Assembly (NCBI RefSeq): GCF_014651895.1 | Contig: NZ_BMXT01000001.1 | Coordinates: 248,001-312,000, forward strand | Source: Rhodanobacter panaciterrae | Lineage (GTDB): Bacteria > Pseudomonadota > Gammaproteobacteria > Xanthomonadales > Rhodanobacteraceae | DNA length: 64,000 nucleotides | Reading direction: 5' to 3' | Shown: piece after piece, positions 35,303 to 45,288 of the stretch | Numbering within the stretch: position 1 is the first letter of the stretch | Layout: every line of letters starts with the position of its first letter | Made by a program: the position numbers and the translations under genes | The notes under the pieces: generated by a model | The model's database searches: none | What the model was told of the DNA's origin: nothing | The model's input: only the letters and a program-made list of their open reading frames with translations

Positions 35303-36034
35303 TCAGTGCTTCTGGTCCTGCGCGGCCTTCGCCGCTGATTCCCTGTCGTCGAACTGCCATGCCGGCCTGTTCGTCCCATCGACGTTCAACTTTGCGCGCG
35401 GGAGACCATCCTTGCCTTTGAGCTGGAGGTGGACGCTGTTGGCATCGGTGCCCAACTCAATGGCAGAGTCCTTCGCCTTGGGATCGCCGTAGTTGATGTA
35501 CATCCCGGCGAAATTCTCCATGTCATCGATCATCAGGCCAATGGCCTCATACGGCGGCGTGGCGCGATCGAGCGCAAGCCCGACGCGTCCCGTGCCCATG
35601 TAAGCCATGCCGCCGCGCTCACTGCCCTTCGTGTCGTAGAGCGTCATGCCGTAGTTGTCGTCATCACCTCTTCTCTTATAGGTCTTGCCATCGATATGCA
35701 ATGTGGGGAGTTGTCCGAGCGCGAGGCGGTCCGCGCCGGTCTTGCCGAGGAAGATGATGCCGTCCGAGGCATCGTCCTTGCGCGTACGGTCCTTGCTGGC
35801 CGGTACCGGTGCGCCGAGCAGGATGCGGTCGTGTCCCTGTGCATCGGTGATCACCAGGCCCCGTGCCCGGAGAATCGTGTCAGGTCTGGTCGATGTGTCT
35901 GGCTTGCGCAGCAACGACACGGCAGCCAGTGCAATCACCGCCAACAGAGCGATGATCACCAGGAGGCGCAAACGCGCTACTTCCCGTTGCAAGCGATTCC
36001 AGTCTTCCACGCGGACGTCAGTCTGTTCGGACAT
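35303..36034 (-). CDS. Hypothetical membrane-anchored protein
   Basis: A 243-residue protein. Residues 1-22 are charged (VEDWNRLQREVARLR), then one membrane helix (LLVIIALLAVIALAAVSLL), and an extracytoplasmic domain made of short Gly-rich beta-like units: ARGLVITDAQGHDRILLGAPV, DGIIFLGKTGADRLALGQL, YGMTLYDTKGSERGGMAYMGTGRVGLALD. These look like degenerate repeats of a beta-helix or roll. AGGAAG precedes ATG at 36034. No family recognised. It is convergent with the acyltransferase gene. Confidence 0.65.
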   Translation of the reverse strand: MSEQTDVRVEDWNRLQREVARLRLLVIIALLAVIALAAVSLLRKPDTSTRPDTILRARGLVITDAQGHDRILLGAPVPASKDRTRKDDASDGIIFLGKTGADRLALGQLPTLHIDGKTYKRRGDDDNYGMTLYDTKGSERGGMAYMGTGRVGLALDRATPPYEAIGLMIDDMENFAGMYINYGDPKAKDSAIELGTDANSVHLQLKGKDGLPRAKLNVDGTNRPAWQFDDRESAAKAAQDQKH

Positions 36035-36216
36035 GCGTTGTCTTCCTTTCGGGGTTGGGGATGCGGCGCCGAGCAATCGCGATGTGACATGTCGCGGACA
36101 GGTGCCGCTCTCGAAGGTTACAACTGCCGTGCAAGTACCGACAAACACGGAAACACCGCCTGAACTCCCGGTAGCGTAAGCTGCACGAGGGCGGCTATCC
36201 GTCCGGGAGAAGTTCG

Positions 36217-36471
36217 GTGAAGAAAGAAGATGAAACGCACATGCAGATTGTCTCTGCGGATATCAGTTCGGAATCACTCACCGGCATGGTGATTTTCCGG
36301 CCGCATTGCGTATCGCGTGCGGGTCGCAACGTGGCTGAGAGCAAGACCGGAAACTGGTATGCGTTGCGCCCGGCCGAAGTGCGCAGCTTTGCACGCGCAC
36401 TGCTGGATGCGGCCGATGCGCTGGATCTGAAGGCGAAGATGTTGCAGGCAGCGAAGATGGCTGCGGGCTGA
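36217..36471 (+). CDS. Small hypothetical protein
   Basis: An 84-residue protein starting with GTG behind GGGAGA; a downstream ATG at 36241 could instead start a 76-residue form. Sequence shows SLTGMVIFRPHCVSRAGRNVAESKTGNWYALRPAEVRSFARALLDAADALDLKAKML: a beta segment then a helix, no signal or membrane part. Family not recognised. Confidence 0.55.
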   Translation: MKKEDETHMQIVSADISSESLTGMVIFRPHCVSRAGRNVAESKTGNWYALRPAEVRSFARALLDAADALDLKAKMLQAAKMAAG

Positions 36472-36480
36472 CCGGCAAGG

Positions 36481-36984
36481 TCAGCCGCTGGCCATGCTGA
36501 AGTTCCATACCGCCTGCAGGCCGACCATCACCATGCCCATCGCCACCAATCCCGCACGAGCGGGGCGGCGCAGATCGGGCGAGCGCGCATAGAGCGCAAG
36601 GCCGACGCCGATGGTGGTGGTTTCCAACATGAAATCAGCCCAGGGAATGGCGTACAGGTGCAGTCCGGCATGTGGGCCGCCATGCCATAGCGGCAGCCAA
36701 CTGGTGAGATAGTCCACAATGACGTGCGACAACACCAGCAGGCTGGCACCGAGCGCCAATCCGATCCGGCGAAAGAGCAGCGCAGTTAGCAGCGCAACGG
36801 CAGCTGCGGCGTAGAGGATGCCCGGAAAACTGTGGGTCGCCTCGCCGATACCGAGGGCCGGCAGCCAGCTGCCGAGTGCATCGTGCAGATCCGGTTCGAT
36901 GCTGGCGAACAATAACCAGGCCAGCGGCAACGATCGCAGCCAGCGGCGGGCACCCAGCGCGATCGCGAAATGCCCCATGTACAT
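36481..36984 (-). CDS. Membrane protein, DUF457/YdjM-like
   Basis: A 167-residue protein with four or five hydrophobic segments. It begins MGHFAIALGARRWLRSLPL and carries ASIEPDLHD, LVLSHVIVDYLTS and HLYAIPWADF, a His/Asp spacing similar to membrane-bound metal-dependent hydrolases of the YdjM/DUF457 group; the assignment is tentative. Its start overlaps the stop of a 32-codon upstream ORF by one base (TGATG), suggesting coupled translation. Confidence 0.65.
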   Translation of the reverse strand: MYMGHFAIALGARRWLRSLPLAWLLFASIEPDLHDALGSWLPALGIGEATHSFPGILYAAAAVALLTALLFRRIGLALGASLLVLSHVIVDYLTSWLPLWHGGPHAGLHLYAIPWADFMLETTTIGVGLALYARSPDLRRPARAGLVAMGMVMVGLQAVWNFSMASG

Positions 36985-37082
36985 CAGCGCGGCTTCCGCG
37001 TGAGATAGCGGTCGATCAGGCAGAGCACGGTACCCGGCAGCAGGAAACCGACCAGCATCAGCACGTCGAATGGCAGTTTCAT
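36984..37082 (-). CDS. Small membrane peptide, 32 residues
   Basis: ATG at 37082 has GGAGG four bases upstream, the strongest ribosome site nearby, and the frame encodes one membrane helix: MKLPFDVLMLVGFLLPGTVL, then CLIDRYLTRKPR with a basic tail. The stop TGA shares its A with the ATG of the following gene. The combination of site, hydrophobic helix, positive C-terminus and overlap argues for a real gene. Family unknown; it could be a partner or leader for the downstream membrane protein. Confidence 0.55.
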   Translation of the reverse strand: MKLPFDVLMLVGFLLPGTVLCLIDRYLTRKPR

Positions 37083-37168
37083 GGAACCTCCGAAGTAGCC
37101 GGATTGCCGTTGCAGAAAACTATCTGCAAATAGCCGGAGACACGACTTGTTGGCCGAGGTGGATGGGA

Positions 37169-37996
37169 TCAGCGGTGGCGGTTGATTGTCTCACGCAACT
37201 CCAGGGTGGCAGCTCGTGCAGCCTGAGCAAAATCCTCGCCGTTGCCGGCATAGAGGATCGCACGTGAGGAGCTGATCAGCAGGCCGCTGCCGTTGCTGCT
37301 GCGGCCATGGCGCACGACCGCTTCCACATCGCCGCCCTGCGCGCCGATGCCGGGCACCAGCAACGGCACGTCGCCGACCAGTGCGCGTACTTCGGCCAGT
37401 TGTTCCGGCCACGTGGCGCCGGTGACCAGAGCGCAGTTGCCGTTCGCGTTCCAGTCGCGCGCGACGATCTGCGCCACGTGCTGGTACAGCGGCTTGCCAC
37501 CCCCGTTCTTATCAGACACGAGGAGATCCTGCAGATCGGCGGCGCCGGGGTTGGAGGTATGACAGAGCAGGATCACGCCCTTGTCGGCGCGATCGAGGAA
37601 TGGCTGCACCGAGTCGCGACCGAGATACGGGTTCAGCGTGACCGCGTCGGCCTGATAGCGATCGAACGCTTCGCTGACGTAATGCTGCGCCGTGCTGCCG
37701 ATGTCGCCGCGCTTGGCGTCGAGGATCACCGGCACGCCCGGATGTTTGTCGTGGATATGCGCGATCAGTCGCTCGAGTGCATCTTCCGCACGCAGCGCGG
37801 CGAAGTGTGCGATCTGCGGTTTGTAGGTGCAGACCAGATCGGCGGTGGCGTCGACGATGGCGCGGCAGAATTCGAAGACCGCATCCGGGTTGCCGCGCAG
37901 ATGTTCGGGAAATTTCGACGGCTCCGGATCAAGGCCGACGCAGACCAGAGAGTTGTTGCGCTGCCAGGCAGCTTGCAGTGACTGCATGAAGCTCAT
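37169..37996 (-). CDS. pyrF: Orotidine 5'-phosphate decarboxylase, type 2
   Basis: Last step of UMP synthesis. The 275-residue length and motif [14 protein letters not shown] (catalytic Lys and Asp) place it in the longer type-2 family rather than the ~230-residue E. coli form. Other blocks are [47 protein letters not shown] and [10 protein letters not shown]. Transcribed on the minus strand below ettA, with a full repeat element between them. Confidence 0.95.
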   Translation of the reverse strand: MSFMQSLQAAWQRNNSLVCVGLDPEPSKFPEHLRGNPDAVFEFCRAIVDATADLVCTYKPQIAHFAALRAEDALERLIAHIHDKHPGVPVILDAKRGDIGSTAQHYVSEAFDRYQADAVTLNPYLGRDSVQPFLDRADKGVILLCHTSNPGAADLQDLLVSDKNGGGKPLYQHVAQIVARDWNANGNCALVTGATWPEQLAEVRALVGDVPLLVPGIGAQGGDVEAVVRHGRSSNGSGLLISSSRAILYAGNGEDFAQAARAATLELRETINRHR

Positions 37997-38020
37997 CGTG
38001 GTCTCCGGTTACCTGTCTAG

Positions 38021-38127
38021 CTCCTCCCCCTGCTCGCAGGGGGAGGTTGGGAGGGGGTGCCCAAGGTGGCGTGGAGATCAAGAGCTTTACCCCACCCCAA
38101 CCCTCCCCTGCATCGCAGGGGAGGGGA
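38021..38127. repeat. Nested-hairpin intergenic repeat, full copy (inverted orientation)
   Basis: CTCCTCCCCCTGC-tc-GCAGGGGGAGG at one end and CCCTCCCCTGC-atc-GCAGGGGAGGG at the other, with a GATCAAGAGC centre. It lies between the ettA stop and the pyrF start. Confidence 0.8.
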
Positions 38128-38134
38128 AAAGACC

Positions 38135-39796
38135 TTAGGCCAGCTTCTTGTACTTCACCCGATGCGGCCGCGCGCCTTCGTCGCCAAGACGACGCTTCTT
38201 GTCGGCCTCGTACTCGTTGTAGTTGCCGGGGAAGAACTCGACATGCGAGTCGCCTTCGAACGCGAGGATGTGAGTGGCGATGCGGTCGAGGAACCAGCGG
38301 TCATGCGAGATCACCATCGCGCAGCCGGGGAATTCCAGCATCGCGTCTTCCAGCGCGCGCAGCGTCTCGACGTCCAGATCGTTGGACGGCTCATCGAGCA
38401 GCAGCACGTTGCCGCCCTGCATCAGGGTCTTGGCCAGGTGCAGGCGACCGCGCTCGCCACCGGACAGCGTGCCAACCATCTTCTGCTGGTCGACGCCCTT
38501 GAAGTTGAAGCGGCCGATATACGCGCGCGACTGCAGCTCGTACTTGCCGATGGTGATGATGTCGGCGCCGTCGGACACTTCCTGCCACACGTTCTTGTTC
38601 GGGTCGAGCGCATCGCGCGACTGGTCCACATAGGCCAGCTGCACGGTATGGCCGAGCTTCACCTCGCCGCTGTCCGGCACTTCCTTGCCGGTGATCAGCT
38701 TGAACAGGGTGGATTTGCCGGCGCCGTTCGCGCCCATCACGCCGACGATCGCACCTGGTGGCACCTTGAACGAGAGGTCGTCGATCAGCAGGCGATCACC
38801 GAACGACTTGCTGACGTTCTTGAACTCGATCACTTCCTGGCCCAGGCGTTCGCCCGGTGGGATATACAGCTCGTTCGTCTCGTTGCGCTTCTGGTACTCG
38901 ACCGAGTTCAGTTCCTCGAAGCGGTTGATACGCGCCTTGCCCTTGGACTGACGGCCCTTGGCAGCCGAACGCACCCACTCCAGTTCGCGTGCCAGTGCCT
39001 TCTGGCGGCCCTTCTCGGCGGCTTCTTCGCGAGCGAGGCGTTCGCTCTTCTGCTCCAGCCAGTCGGTGTAGTTGCCCTTCCACGGAATGCCGCGACCGCG
39101 ATCGAGTTCGAGAATCCACTCGGCGGCGTGCTCGAGGAAGTAGCGATCATGCGTGACCGCGACCACGGTGCCGGGGTAGTTCTGCAGGAACTGCTCCAGC
39201 CAGTCCACCGACTCGGCGTCCAGATGGTTGGTCGGCTCGTCGAGCAGCAGCATGTCCGGCTTGGACAGCAACAGGCGGCACAGCGCCACACGGCGCTTCT
39301 CACCGCCCGACAACGGACCGATCTTCGCTTCCCACGGCGGCAGGCGCAGCGCGTCGGCGGCCACTTCCAGCTGGCGCTCCAGCGCATGCGCGTCGTTGGC
39401 GGCAAGCAGGTTTTCCAGTTCCTGCTGCTCTTTGGCCAGCTTGTCGAAATCGGCGCCTTCCTCGGCATAGGCGGCATAGACCTCGTCGAGACGCTTCTGT
39501 GCGTCGAGGATGACGGAGACGCCTTCCTCGACCGCTTCGCGCACGGTCTTTTCCGGATCCAGCTGTGGCTCCTGCGCCAGGTAGCCGACCTTGATACCCG
39601 GGGCCGCACGCGCCTCACCCTGGAAGTCGGTATCCACGCCGGCCATGATCTTCAGCACCGTGGACTTGCCCGCGCCGTTCAGGCCGAGCAGGCCGATCTT
39701 CGCGCCGGGGAAGAAGGACAGCGAGATGTCCTTGATGATCTGGCGCTTCGGCGGGACGATCTTGCTGACCCCGTTCATGGTGTAGATGTACTGCAT
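38135..39796 (-). CDS. ettA: Energy-dependent translational throttle protein EttA (ABC-F)
   Basis: A 553-residue cytoplasmic ABC-F ATPase that binds the ribosomal E site and gates entry into elongation according to ATP/ADP ratio. It has two ATPase domains: Walker A GLNGAGKST (residues 38-46) and GANGAGKST, signatures LSGGEKRR and LSGGERGR, and Walker B LLLDEPTNHLD and LLLDEPSNDLD. The linker with many charged residues (EEAAEKGRQKALARELEWVRSAAKGRQSKGKARINRFEEL) is the P-site tRNA interaction motif. ATG 39796 has CGGAGG just upstream. A -10 TATAAT lies about 70 bases before it. Confidence 0.95.
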   Translation of the reverse strand: MQYIYTMNGVSKIVPPKRQIIKDISLSFFPGAKIGLLGLNGAGKSTVLKIMAGVDTDFQGEARAAPGIKVGYLAQEPQLDPEKTVREAVEEGVSVILDAQKRLDEVYAAYAEEGADFDKLAKEQQELENLLAANDAHALERQLEVAADALRLPPWEAKIGPLSGGEKRRVALCRLLLSKPDMLLLDEPTNHLDAESVDWLEQFLQNYPGTVVAVTHDRYFLEHAAEWILELDRGRGIPWKGNYTDWLEQKSERLAREEAAEKGRQKALARELEWVRSAAKGRQSKGKARINRFEELNSVEYQKRNETNELYIPPGERLGQEVIEFKNVSKSFGDRLLIDDLSFKVPPGAIVGVMGANGAGKSTLFKLITGKEVPDSGEVKLGHTVQLAYVDQSRDALDPNKNVWQEVSDGADIITIGKYELQSRAYIGRFNFKGVDQQKMVGTLSGGERGRLHLAKTLMQGGNVLLLDEPSNDLDVETLRALEDAMLEFPGCAMVISHDRWFLDRIATHILAFEGDSHVEFFPGNYNEYEADKKRRLGDEGARPHRVKYKKLA

Positions 39797-39867
39797 GGAG
39801 CCTCCGGAGGCGTACGCCGCGCCGTCCGTGAGGCCGGCGCTGGTAAAGGGCAATCGTCAAACCGCGC

Positions 39868-39873
39868 ATTATA
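39868..39873 (-). promoter_or_regulatory. Consensus -10 element of ettA
   Basis: TATAAT on the minus strand, 72 bases before the ettA ATG; the -35 region is not clear. Confidence 0.45.
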
Positions 39874-39987
39874 GCGGCTTGTGGCGCTGTGCCGATGACG
39901 CTGCCCGGATCAGCTGGGCGGTGGCCGCAAACGCCCGGCAGCGCTACACTTTCCGGCTAAACCCGCTCCCCACCTGTCGAGGCCAGA

Positions 39988-41241
<1,254 letters not shown>

Positions 41242-41251
41242 TTCGCTAAGG

Positions 41252-41773
41252 ATGCATTGCCCCTTCTGCCAGCACGAAGACACTCGCGTGATCGACTCGC
41301 GATTGACCGAGGACGGCAGCACCGTGCGTCGTCGGCGCGAGTGTCCGCAATGCAGTGAGCGCTTCAATACGTTCGAGACGGCCGAGCTGAAGCTGCCGAC
41401 GATCGTGAAGAGCGGCGAGCGGCGCGAGGTGTTCGACGAGCGCAAGTTGCGGGTGAGTTTCGAGCGTGCGCTGCAGAAGCGGCCAGTCGCCAGTCATGAC
41501 GTGGACGCTTCCGTGCGCGCCATCATCAACGACCTGCGCCGCAGCGGCGAGCGTGAAGTGCCGTCGCGCCAGCTCGGCGAGCTGGTGATGCGCGAGCTGA
41601 AGAACCTCGATCAGGTCGCCTACGTGCGTTTCGCCTCGGTCTACCGCAAGTTCGAGGACGTGCAGGCATTCCGCGAAGAGATCGAGAAACTGGAACGCGA
41701 CCTTCCGGGGCTGGAGAGCCTGCAGCTTTCGCTGCTCGGCGAAGGCGACGTCAAGCGCGGCAAGAAGAGCTGA
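41252..41773 (+). CDS. nrdR: Transcriptional repressor NrdR
   Basis: Zinc-ribbon plus ATP-cone repressor of ribonucleotide reductase genes. The N-terminal [15 protein letters not shown] and [17 protein letters not shown] give the four zinc Cys; the ATP-cone follows from about residue 50 ([27 protein letters not shown]). At 173 residues it is slightly longer than usual at its C-terminus. glyA-nrdR-ribD is a common gammaproteobacterial order. No NrdR box was found in this window. Confidence 0.96.
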   Translation: MHCPFCQHEDTRVIDSRLTEDGSTVRRRRECPQCSERFNTFETAELKLPTIVKSGERREVFDERKLRVSFERALQKRPVASHDVDASVRAIINDLRRSGEREVPSRQLGELVMRELKNLDQVAYVRFASVYRKFEDVQAFREEIEKLERDLPGLESLQLSLLGEGDVKRGKKS

Positions 41774-41803
41774 TCGCCGGGCGCATCTGCCAGAATGTCC
41801 GGC

Positions 41804-42910
41804 ATGTCAGCGACCCCGTCATTTTTCAGCGCATCCGATCACGAACACATGGCGTACGCCCTGCGCCTGGCCGAGCGTGGCCTTTATACGACCCAGCCGA
41901 ATCCGCGCGTGGGTTGCGTGATCGCCCATGGCGACGAGGTTGTCGGTACGGGTTTCCATCAGCGTGCCGGTGAGCCGCATGCCGAGGTGTACGCGTTGCG
42001 CGAAGCCGGCGCGCGTGCACGTGGCGCCACCGCCTACGTCACGCTGGAGCCGTGCGCGCATCACGGCCGCACGCCACCGTGCGCGGAGGCGCTGATTGCC
42101 GCCGGCGTGGCGCGTGTGGTGGTCGCGGCAGAGGATCCGTTTCCGCAAGTCGACGGCCGCGGCATGGCTAGGTTGCGTGCCGCCGGCATCACGGTCGACG
42201 TCGGCCTGCTGTGCGAGGCCGCGCGCGAGTTGAACATCGGTTTTTTCAGCCGGATCGAGCGTAGCCGTCCGTTCGTGCGGGTGAAACTCGCAATGAGTCT
42301 GGACGGCCGTACCGCGCTGGGCAATGGCGAGTCGAAATGGATCACCGGCGAAGCCGCGCGTGCCGACGTGCAGCGCTGGCGCGCGCGCAGCTCGGCGATC
42401 CTCAGCGGCAGCGGCACCGTGCTGGCGGACAATCCCAGGCTCACCGTGCGCCTGCCGCAGGATGAGGAATTCACGCCGCCGCTGAGAGTGATCCTCGATC
42501 GCCAGCTGCGCATACCGGCGGGCAGTCATGTGTTGGACGGTTCGACACCGACGCTGCTGCTTCATGGCGCCGCGGAATCCGGTGCCGATAACCGTTTCGA
42601 GCGAGTCGAGCGAATGGCGGTGGCCACCCAGAACGACAAGCTCGACCTGCGCGCCGTGCTTGCCCTGCTGGCCGGGCGCGGCTGCAACGAAGTGCATGTC
42701 GAAGCCGGCCCGACCCTGTGTGGTGCGCTGTTTGCGGCAGGCCTGGTCGATGAACTGCTGCTCTATGTCGCGCCGTTGCTGCTGGGCGACAGCGCGCGCC
42801 CGCTGCTGCACTTGCCCTCGCTCAGCGACATGACAAGTCGCTGGCAGCTGCGGGTGATCGACCAGCGCCAGCTCGGTGCGGATTGGCGACTGCAACTGCG
42901 CCCTGCCTGA
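41804..42910 (+). CDS. ribD: Riboflavin biosynthesis deaminase/reductase RibD
   Basis: Bifunctional second and third steps of riboflavin synthesis. The N-terminal deaminase has HAEVYAL and LEPCAHHGRTPPCAEAL (zinc site); the C-terminal reductase starts near residue 150 with FVRVKLAMSLDGRTALGNGESKWITG and ends with VEAGPTLCGALFAAGLVDELLLYVAP. ATG at 41804 is the probable start, with 41795 an alternative three codons earlier. It lies upstream of the FMN riboswitch, so unlike ribE it should escape direct control by it. Confidence 0.95.
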   Translation: MSATPSFFSASDHEHMAYALRLAERGLYTTQPNPRVGCVIAHGDEVVGTGFHQRAGEPHAEVYALREAGARARGATAYVTLEPCAHHGRTPPCAEALIAAGVARVVVAAEDPFPQVDGRGMARLRAAGITVDVGLLCEAARELNIGFFSRIERSRPFVRVKLAMSLDGRTALGNGESKWITGEAARADVQRWRARSSAILSGSGTVLADNPRLTVRLPQDEEFTPPLRVILDRQLRIPAGSHVLDGSTPTLLLHGAAESGADNRFERVERMAVATQNDKLDLRAVLALLAGRGCNEVHVEAGPTLCGALFAAGLVDELLLYVAPLLLGDSARPLLHLPSLSDMTSRWQLRVIDQRQLGADWRLQLRPA

Positions 42911-43022
42911 GTTCGGCGTTGTGCGCGTTGGCGAACGCTGCATTCCCGTGATCGCGGCGAGCTGTCTCGCATGTCGGGTGCTAGACTGCGCCAGCCGGCC
43001 AAACCGGCGAACATCACATAGC

Positions 43023-43165
43023 GTCTTCAGGGCGGGGTGAGATTCCCCACCGGCGGTAGGTTGCAGGGTTCAACGCCCGACAACGAGCCCGCGAGCGCCC
43101 CGGTCGATTCCGCGAGGAGAAGCCGGGGGTCAGCAGATCCGGTCAGATGCCGGAGCCGACGGTTG
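43023..43165 (+). ncRNA. FMN riboswitch (RFN element)
   Basis: Classical RFN core: CAGGGCGGGGTGAGATTCCC then CACCGGCGGTA, a GAGCCCGCGAGCGC segment, GGTCAGCAGATCCGGTCAGATGCCGGAGCCGACGGTT. All conserved blocks are present in order. It is the aptamer that senses FMN and represses downstream riboflavin genes, here ribE and the genes after it. Confidence 0.95.
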
Positions 43166-43234
43166 GAAGCGGGAAACCGCGTTCCTCACAGTCCGGATAA
43201 AGAGAAGACGGCAGGGCGGGCGCTTCACGGCGCG

Positions 43235-43263
43235 CGCCTGGCCTCATGCCTTGGGGCGTTTTT
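43235..43263 (+). terminator. Putative expression-platform terminator of the FMN riboswitch
   Basis: CGCCTGGC-ctcat-GCC-ttg-GGGCG can pair as a bulged hairpin and is followed at once by five T. Placed 70 bases after the aptamer and 81 before ribE, where a regulated terminator is expected. Confidence 0.55.
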
Positions 43264-43290
43264 CGCAGTTTCTGACGCGGGAAACGTTTC

Positions 43291-43344
43291 ATGAAATTGA
43301 TCTTGAGCATTGCGAACATCCCCCTCCTGCCGGAGGTGCGCTGA
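43291..43344 (+). CDS. Possible leader peptide before ribE, 17 residues
   Basis: ATG at 43291 opens a frame MKLILSIANIPLLPEVR whose stop TGA (43342-43344) shares its last base with the ribE ATG. The ribE ribosome site GGAGG lies inside this frame. The upstream site is weak (GGGAAACG), so translation is uncertain. Confidence 0.35.
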   Translation: MKLILSIANIPLLPEVR

Positions 43345-43985
43345 TGTTTACCGGCATCATCCAGTCCGTTGGGCGCATCGCGCGGCTTGAGCCACGTGGC
43401 GGCGACGTGCGCCTGGCTGTCGATACGGCCGACCTCGATCTTGCCGATGTGCAGCTGGGCGATTCGATCGCCGTGTCCGGCGTGTGCCTTACTGCGGTCA
43501 CGCTGGAGTCGCGTGGCTTCAGTGCGGACGTCTCCAACGAGACGCTGTCGCTGACCTCGCTGGGCAAGTTGAAGGCCGGCGATCCGGTGAACCTGGAGAA
43601 AGCGCTGCGTCTGGCCGACCGGCTGGGCGGCCATCTGGTTTCCGGGCATGTCGACGGGCTCGGCAAAGTAGTGTCGATCACGCCCGATGGTCGATCGCAG
43701 CGCTGGACGTTCGAGGTGCCCGCGGCGATCTCGCGCTATATCGCGGCGAAGGGTTCGGTCTGCATCGACGGCACCAGCCTCACCGTCAACGAAGTTGCCG
43801 GGCATCGTTTTGGCGTCAACCTGATTCCGCATACGGTCGAGCACACCGCGTTCCATGCGCGGCGTGTCGGCGACGCGGTGAACATCGAGGTGGACGTGGT
43901 GGCGCGCTATATCGAGCGACTGTTGTCCAGTGGCGAGACACCGCGACTGGACGAGGCGTTCCTCAAGCAGCACGGCTTCGCCTGA
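43344..43985 (+). CDS. ribE: Riboflavin synthase, alpha chain
   Basis: Dismutates two 6,7-dimethyl-8-ribityllumazine to riboflavin. The 213-residue protein begins MFTGIIQSVGRI and shows the two lumazine-binding repeats: first with VSGVCLTAVTL, second starting near residue 100 (HLVSGHVDGLGKV ... CIDGTSLTVNEV). GGAGG lies eight bases before the ATG. First cistron below the FMN riboswitch. Confidence 0.95.
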   Translation: MFTGIIQSVGRIARLEPRGGDVRLAVDTADLDLADVQLGDSIAVSGVCLTAVTLESRGFSADVSNETLSLTSLGKLKAGDPVNLEKALRLADRLGGHLVSGHVDGLGKVVSITPDGRSQRWTFEVPAAISRYIAAKGSVCIDGTSLTVNEVAGHRFGVNLIPHTVEHTAFHARRVGDAVNIEVDVVARYIERLLSSGETPRLDEAFLKQHGFA

Positions 43986-43991
43986 CCTTTA

Positions 43992-44093
43992 GCTCCTCCC
44001 CCTGCATGCAGGGGGAGGTCGGGAGGGGGTGAAGCTTTTGACTTTGAATCAAGAGCACCCCTCCCCAACCCTCCCCTACAAGCAGGGGAGGGA
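43992..44093. repeat. Nested-hairpin intergenic repeat, full copy
   Basis: CTCCCCCTGC-at-GCAGGGGGAG and CCCTCCCCT-acaag-CAGGGGAGGG arms around GCTTTTGACTTTGAATCAAGAGC. It separates ribE from ribB within one operon, so it cannot be a full terminator there. Confidence 0.8.
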
Positions 44094-44117
44094 GAACATC
44101 TCAACGAGACCCACGCC

Positions 44118-45209
44118 ATGCCTTTCAACACCATTCCCGAAATCCTCGAAGACATCCGCGCCGGCCGCATGGTGGTGATCCTCGACGACGAGGACCGCGA
44201 GAACGAGGGCGACCTGATCATGGCCGCCGAGAAAGTGCGCGCGGAGGACATCAACTTCATGGTGCGCGAGGCGCGCGGGCTGGTCTGCGTCACGCTGACC
44301 GAGCAGCGCACGCGCCAGCTCGGTCTGCGTCCAATGGTCAGCGACAATACCTCGTCATACCACACCAACTTCACCGTCTCGATCGAGGCGGCCGAAGGCG
44401 TGACCACCGGCATCTCGGCGCACGATCGCGCACGCACGATCCAGGTCGCGGTGAAGGCTGATGCGAAGCCGCAGGATCTGGCCCAACCCGGCCACATCTT
44501 TCCGCTGACTGCGCAGCCGGGCGGCGTGCTGACCCGCGCCGGGCATACCGAGGCCGGTTGCGATCTGGCCGCGCTGGCCGGGCTGGAGCCGTCGGCGGTG
44601 CTGATCGAGGTGCTGCACGAGGACGGCTCGATGGCGCGCCGTCCCGAGCTGGAAATTTTTGCCGCCAAACATGGCCTGAAGATCGGTTCGATCGCTGACT
44701 TGATTCGCTACCGTTTGGAAACCGAAAAGACCGTGCAGCGCGTGCACGAGGAACAGGTTCAAACCGAGTTCGGCACGTTCCAGCTGGTGGCGTATCGCGA
44801 CGTGATCCGGCGTGGCCTGCATTTCGCGCTGGTGCGCGGCGCGGTCGACGACGGCAAGCCGGTGCTCACCCGCGTGCATGTGCGCAACACCTTGTCCGAC
44901 GTGTTGCATCTGCAGCGCGATGATCTCGGCCTTACCGTGACCTCGGCGTTGCGCCGCATTGCCGACGAGGATCGCGGCGTGCTGCTGGTGCTGTCCGGTG
45001 AAGACACGCCCGAAGCGCTGCTGGCCCGGCTCAACCGCCAACCCAGCACGCAGGCACCTGAAGAGGCGCAGCAGCAGGAGTGGCGCCAGCTCGGCCTCGG
45101 CGCCCAGATGCTGGCCGATCTCGGTGTGCATCAGCTGCGTGTGCTCGGTACGCCGCGCAAGCTGGTCGGTCTGGGTGGCTTCGGGCTGGAGGTGGTCGAG
45201 TACGTGTAG
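44118..45209 (+). CDS. ribB: DHBP synthase with degenerate GTP cyclohydrolase II domain (RibBX type)
   Basis: Residues 1-205 are 3,4-dihydroxy-2-butanone 4-phosphate synthase, converting ribulose 5-phosphate: DDEDRENEGDLIMAAE, TGISAHDRARTIQ, GHIFPLTAQPGGVLTRAGHTEAGCDLA. The C-terminal ~155 residues align in outline with GTP cyclohydrolase II (TEFGTFQL, LGLGAQMLADLGVHQLRVL), but the zinc motif CLTGDVFGSLRCDCG is replaced by VRNTLSDVLHLQRDDLG and there is no Cys at all in that half. It should therefore lack cyclohydrolase activity, like the RibBX hybrids described in other Proteobacteria. A separate ribA must exist elsewhere. Confidence 0.92.
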   Translation: MPFNTIPEILEDIRAGRMVVILDDEDRENEGDLIMAAEKVRAEDINFMVREARGLVCVTLTEQRTRQLGLRPMVSDNTSSYHTNFTVSIEAAEGVTTGISAHDRARTIQVAVKADAKPQDLAQPGHIFPLTAQPGGVLTRAGHTEAGCDLAALAGLEPSAVLIEVLHEDGSMARRPELEIFAAKHGLKIGSIADLIRYRLETEKTVQRVHEEQVQTEFGTFQLVAYRDVIRRGLHFALVRGAVDDGKPVLTRVHVRNTLSDVLHLQRDDLGLTVTSALRRIADEDRGVLLVLSGEDTPEALLARLNRQPSTQAPEEAQQQEWRQLGLGAQMLADLGVHQLRVLGTPRKLVGLGGFGLEVVEYV

Positions 45210-45288
45210 CCTCATGCCGGGCATCGCGTTGCCATGGCGACGCCATGTCCGGCAAACCATACTCAAGCTTTCCAGACGACGACGCGCC

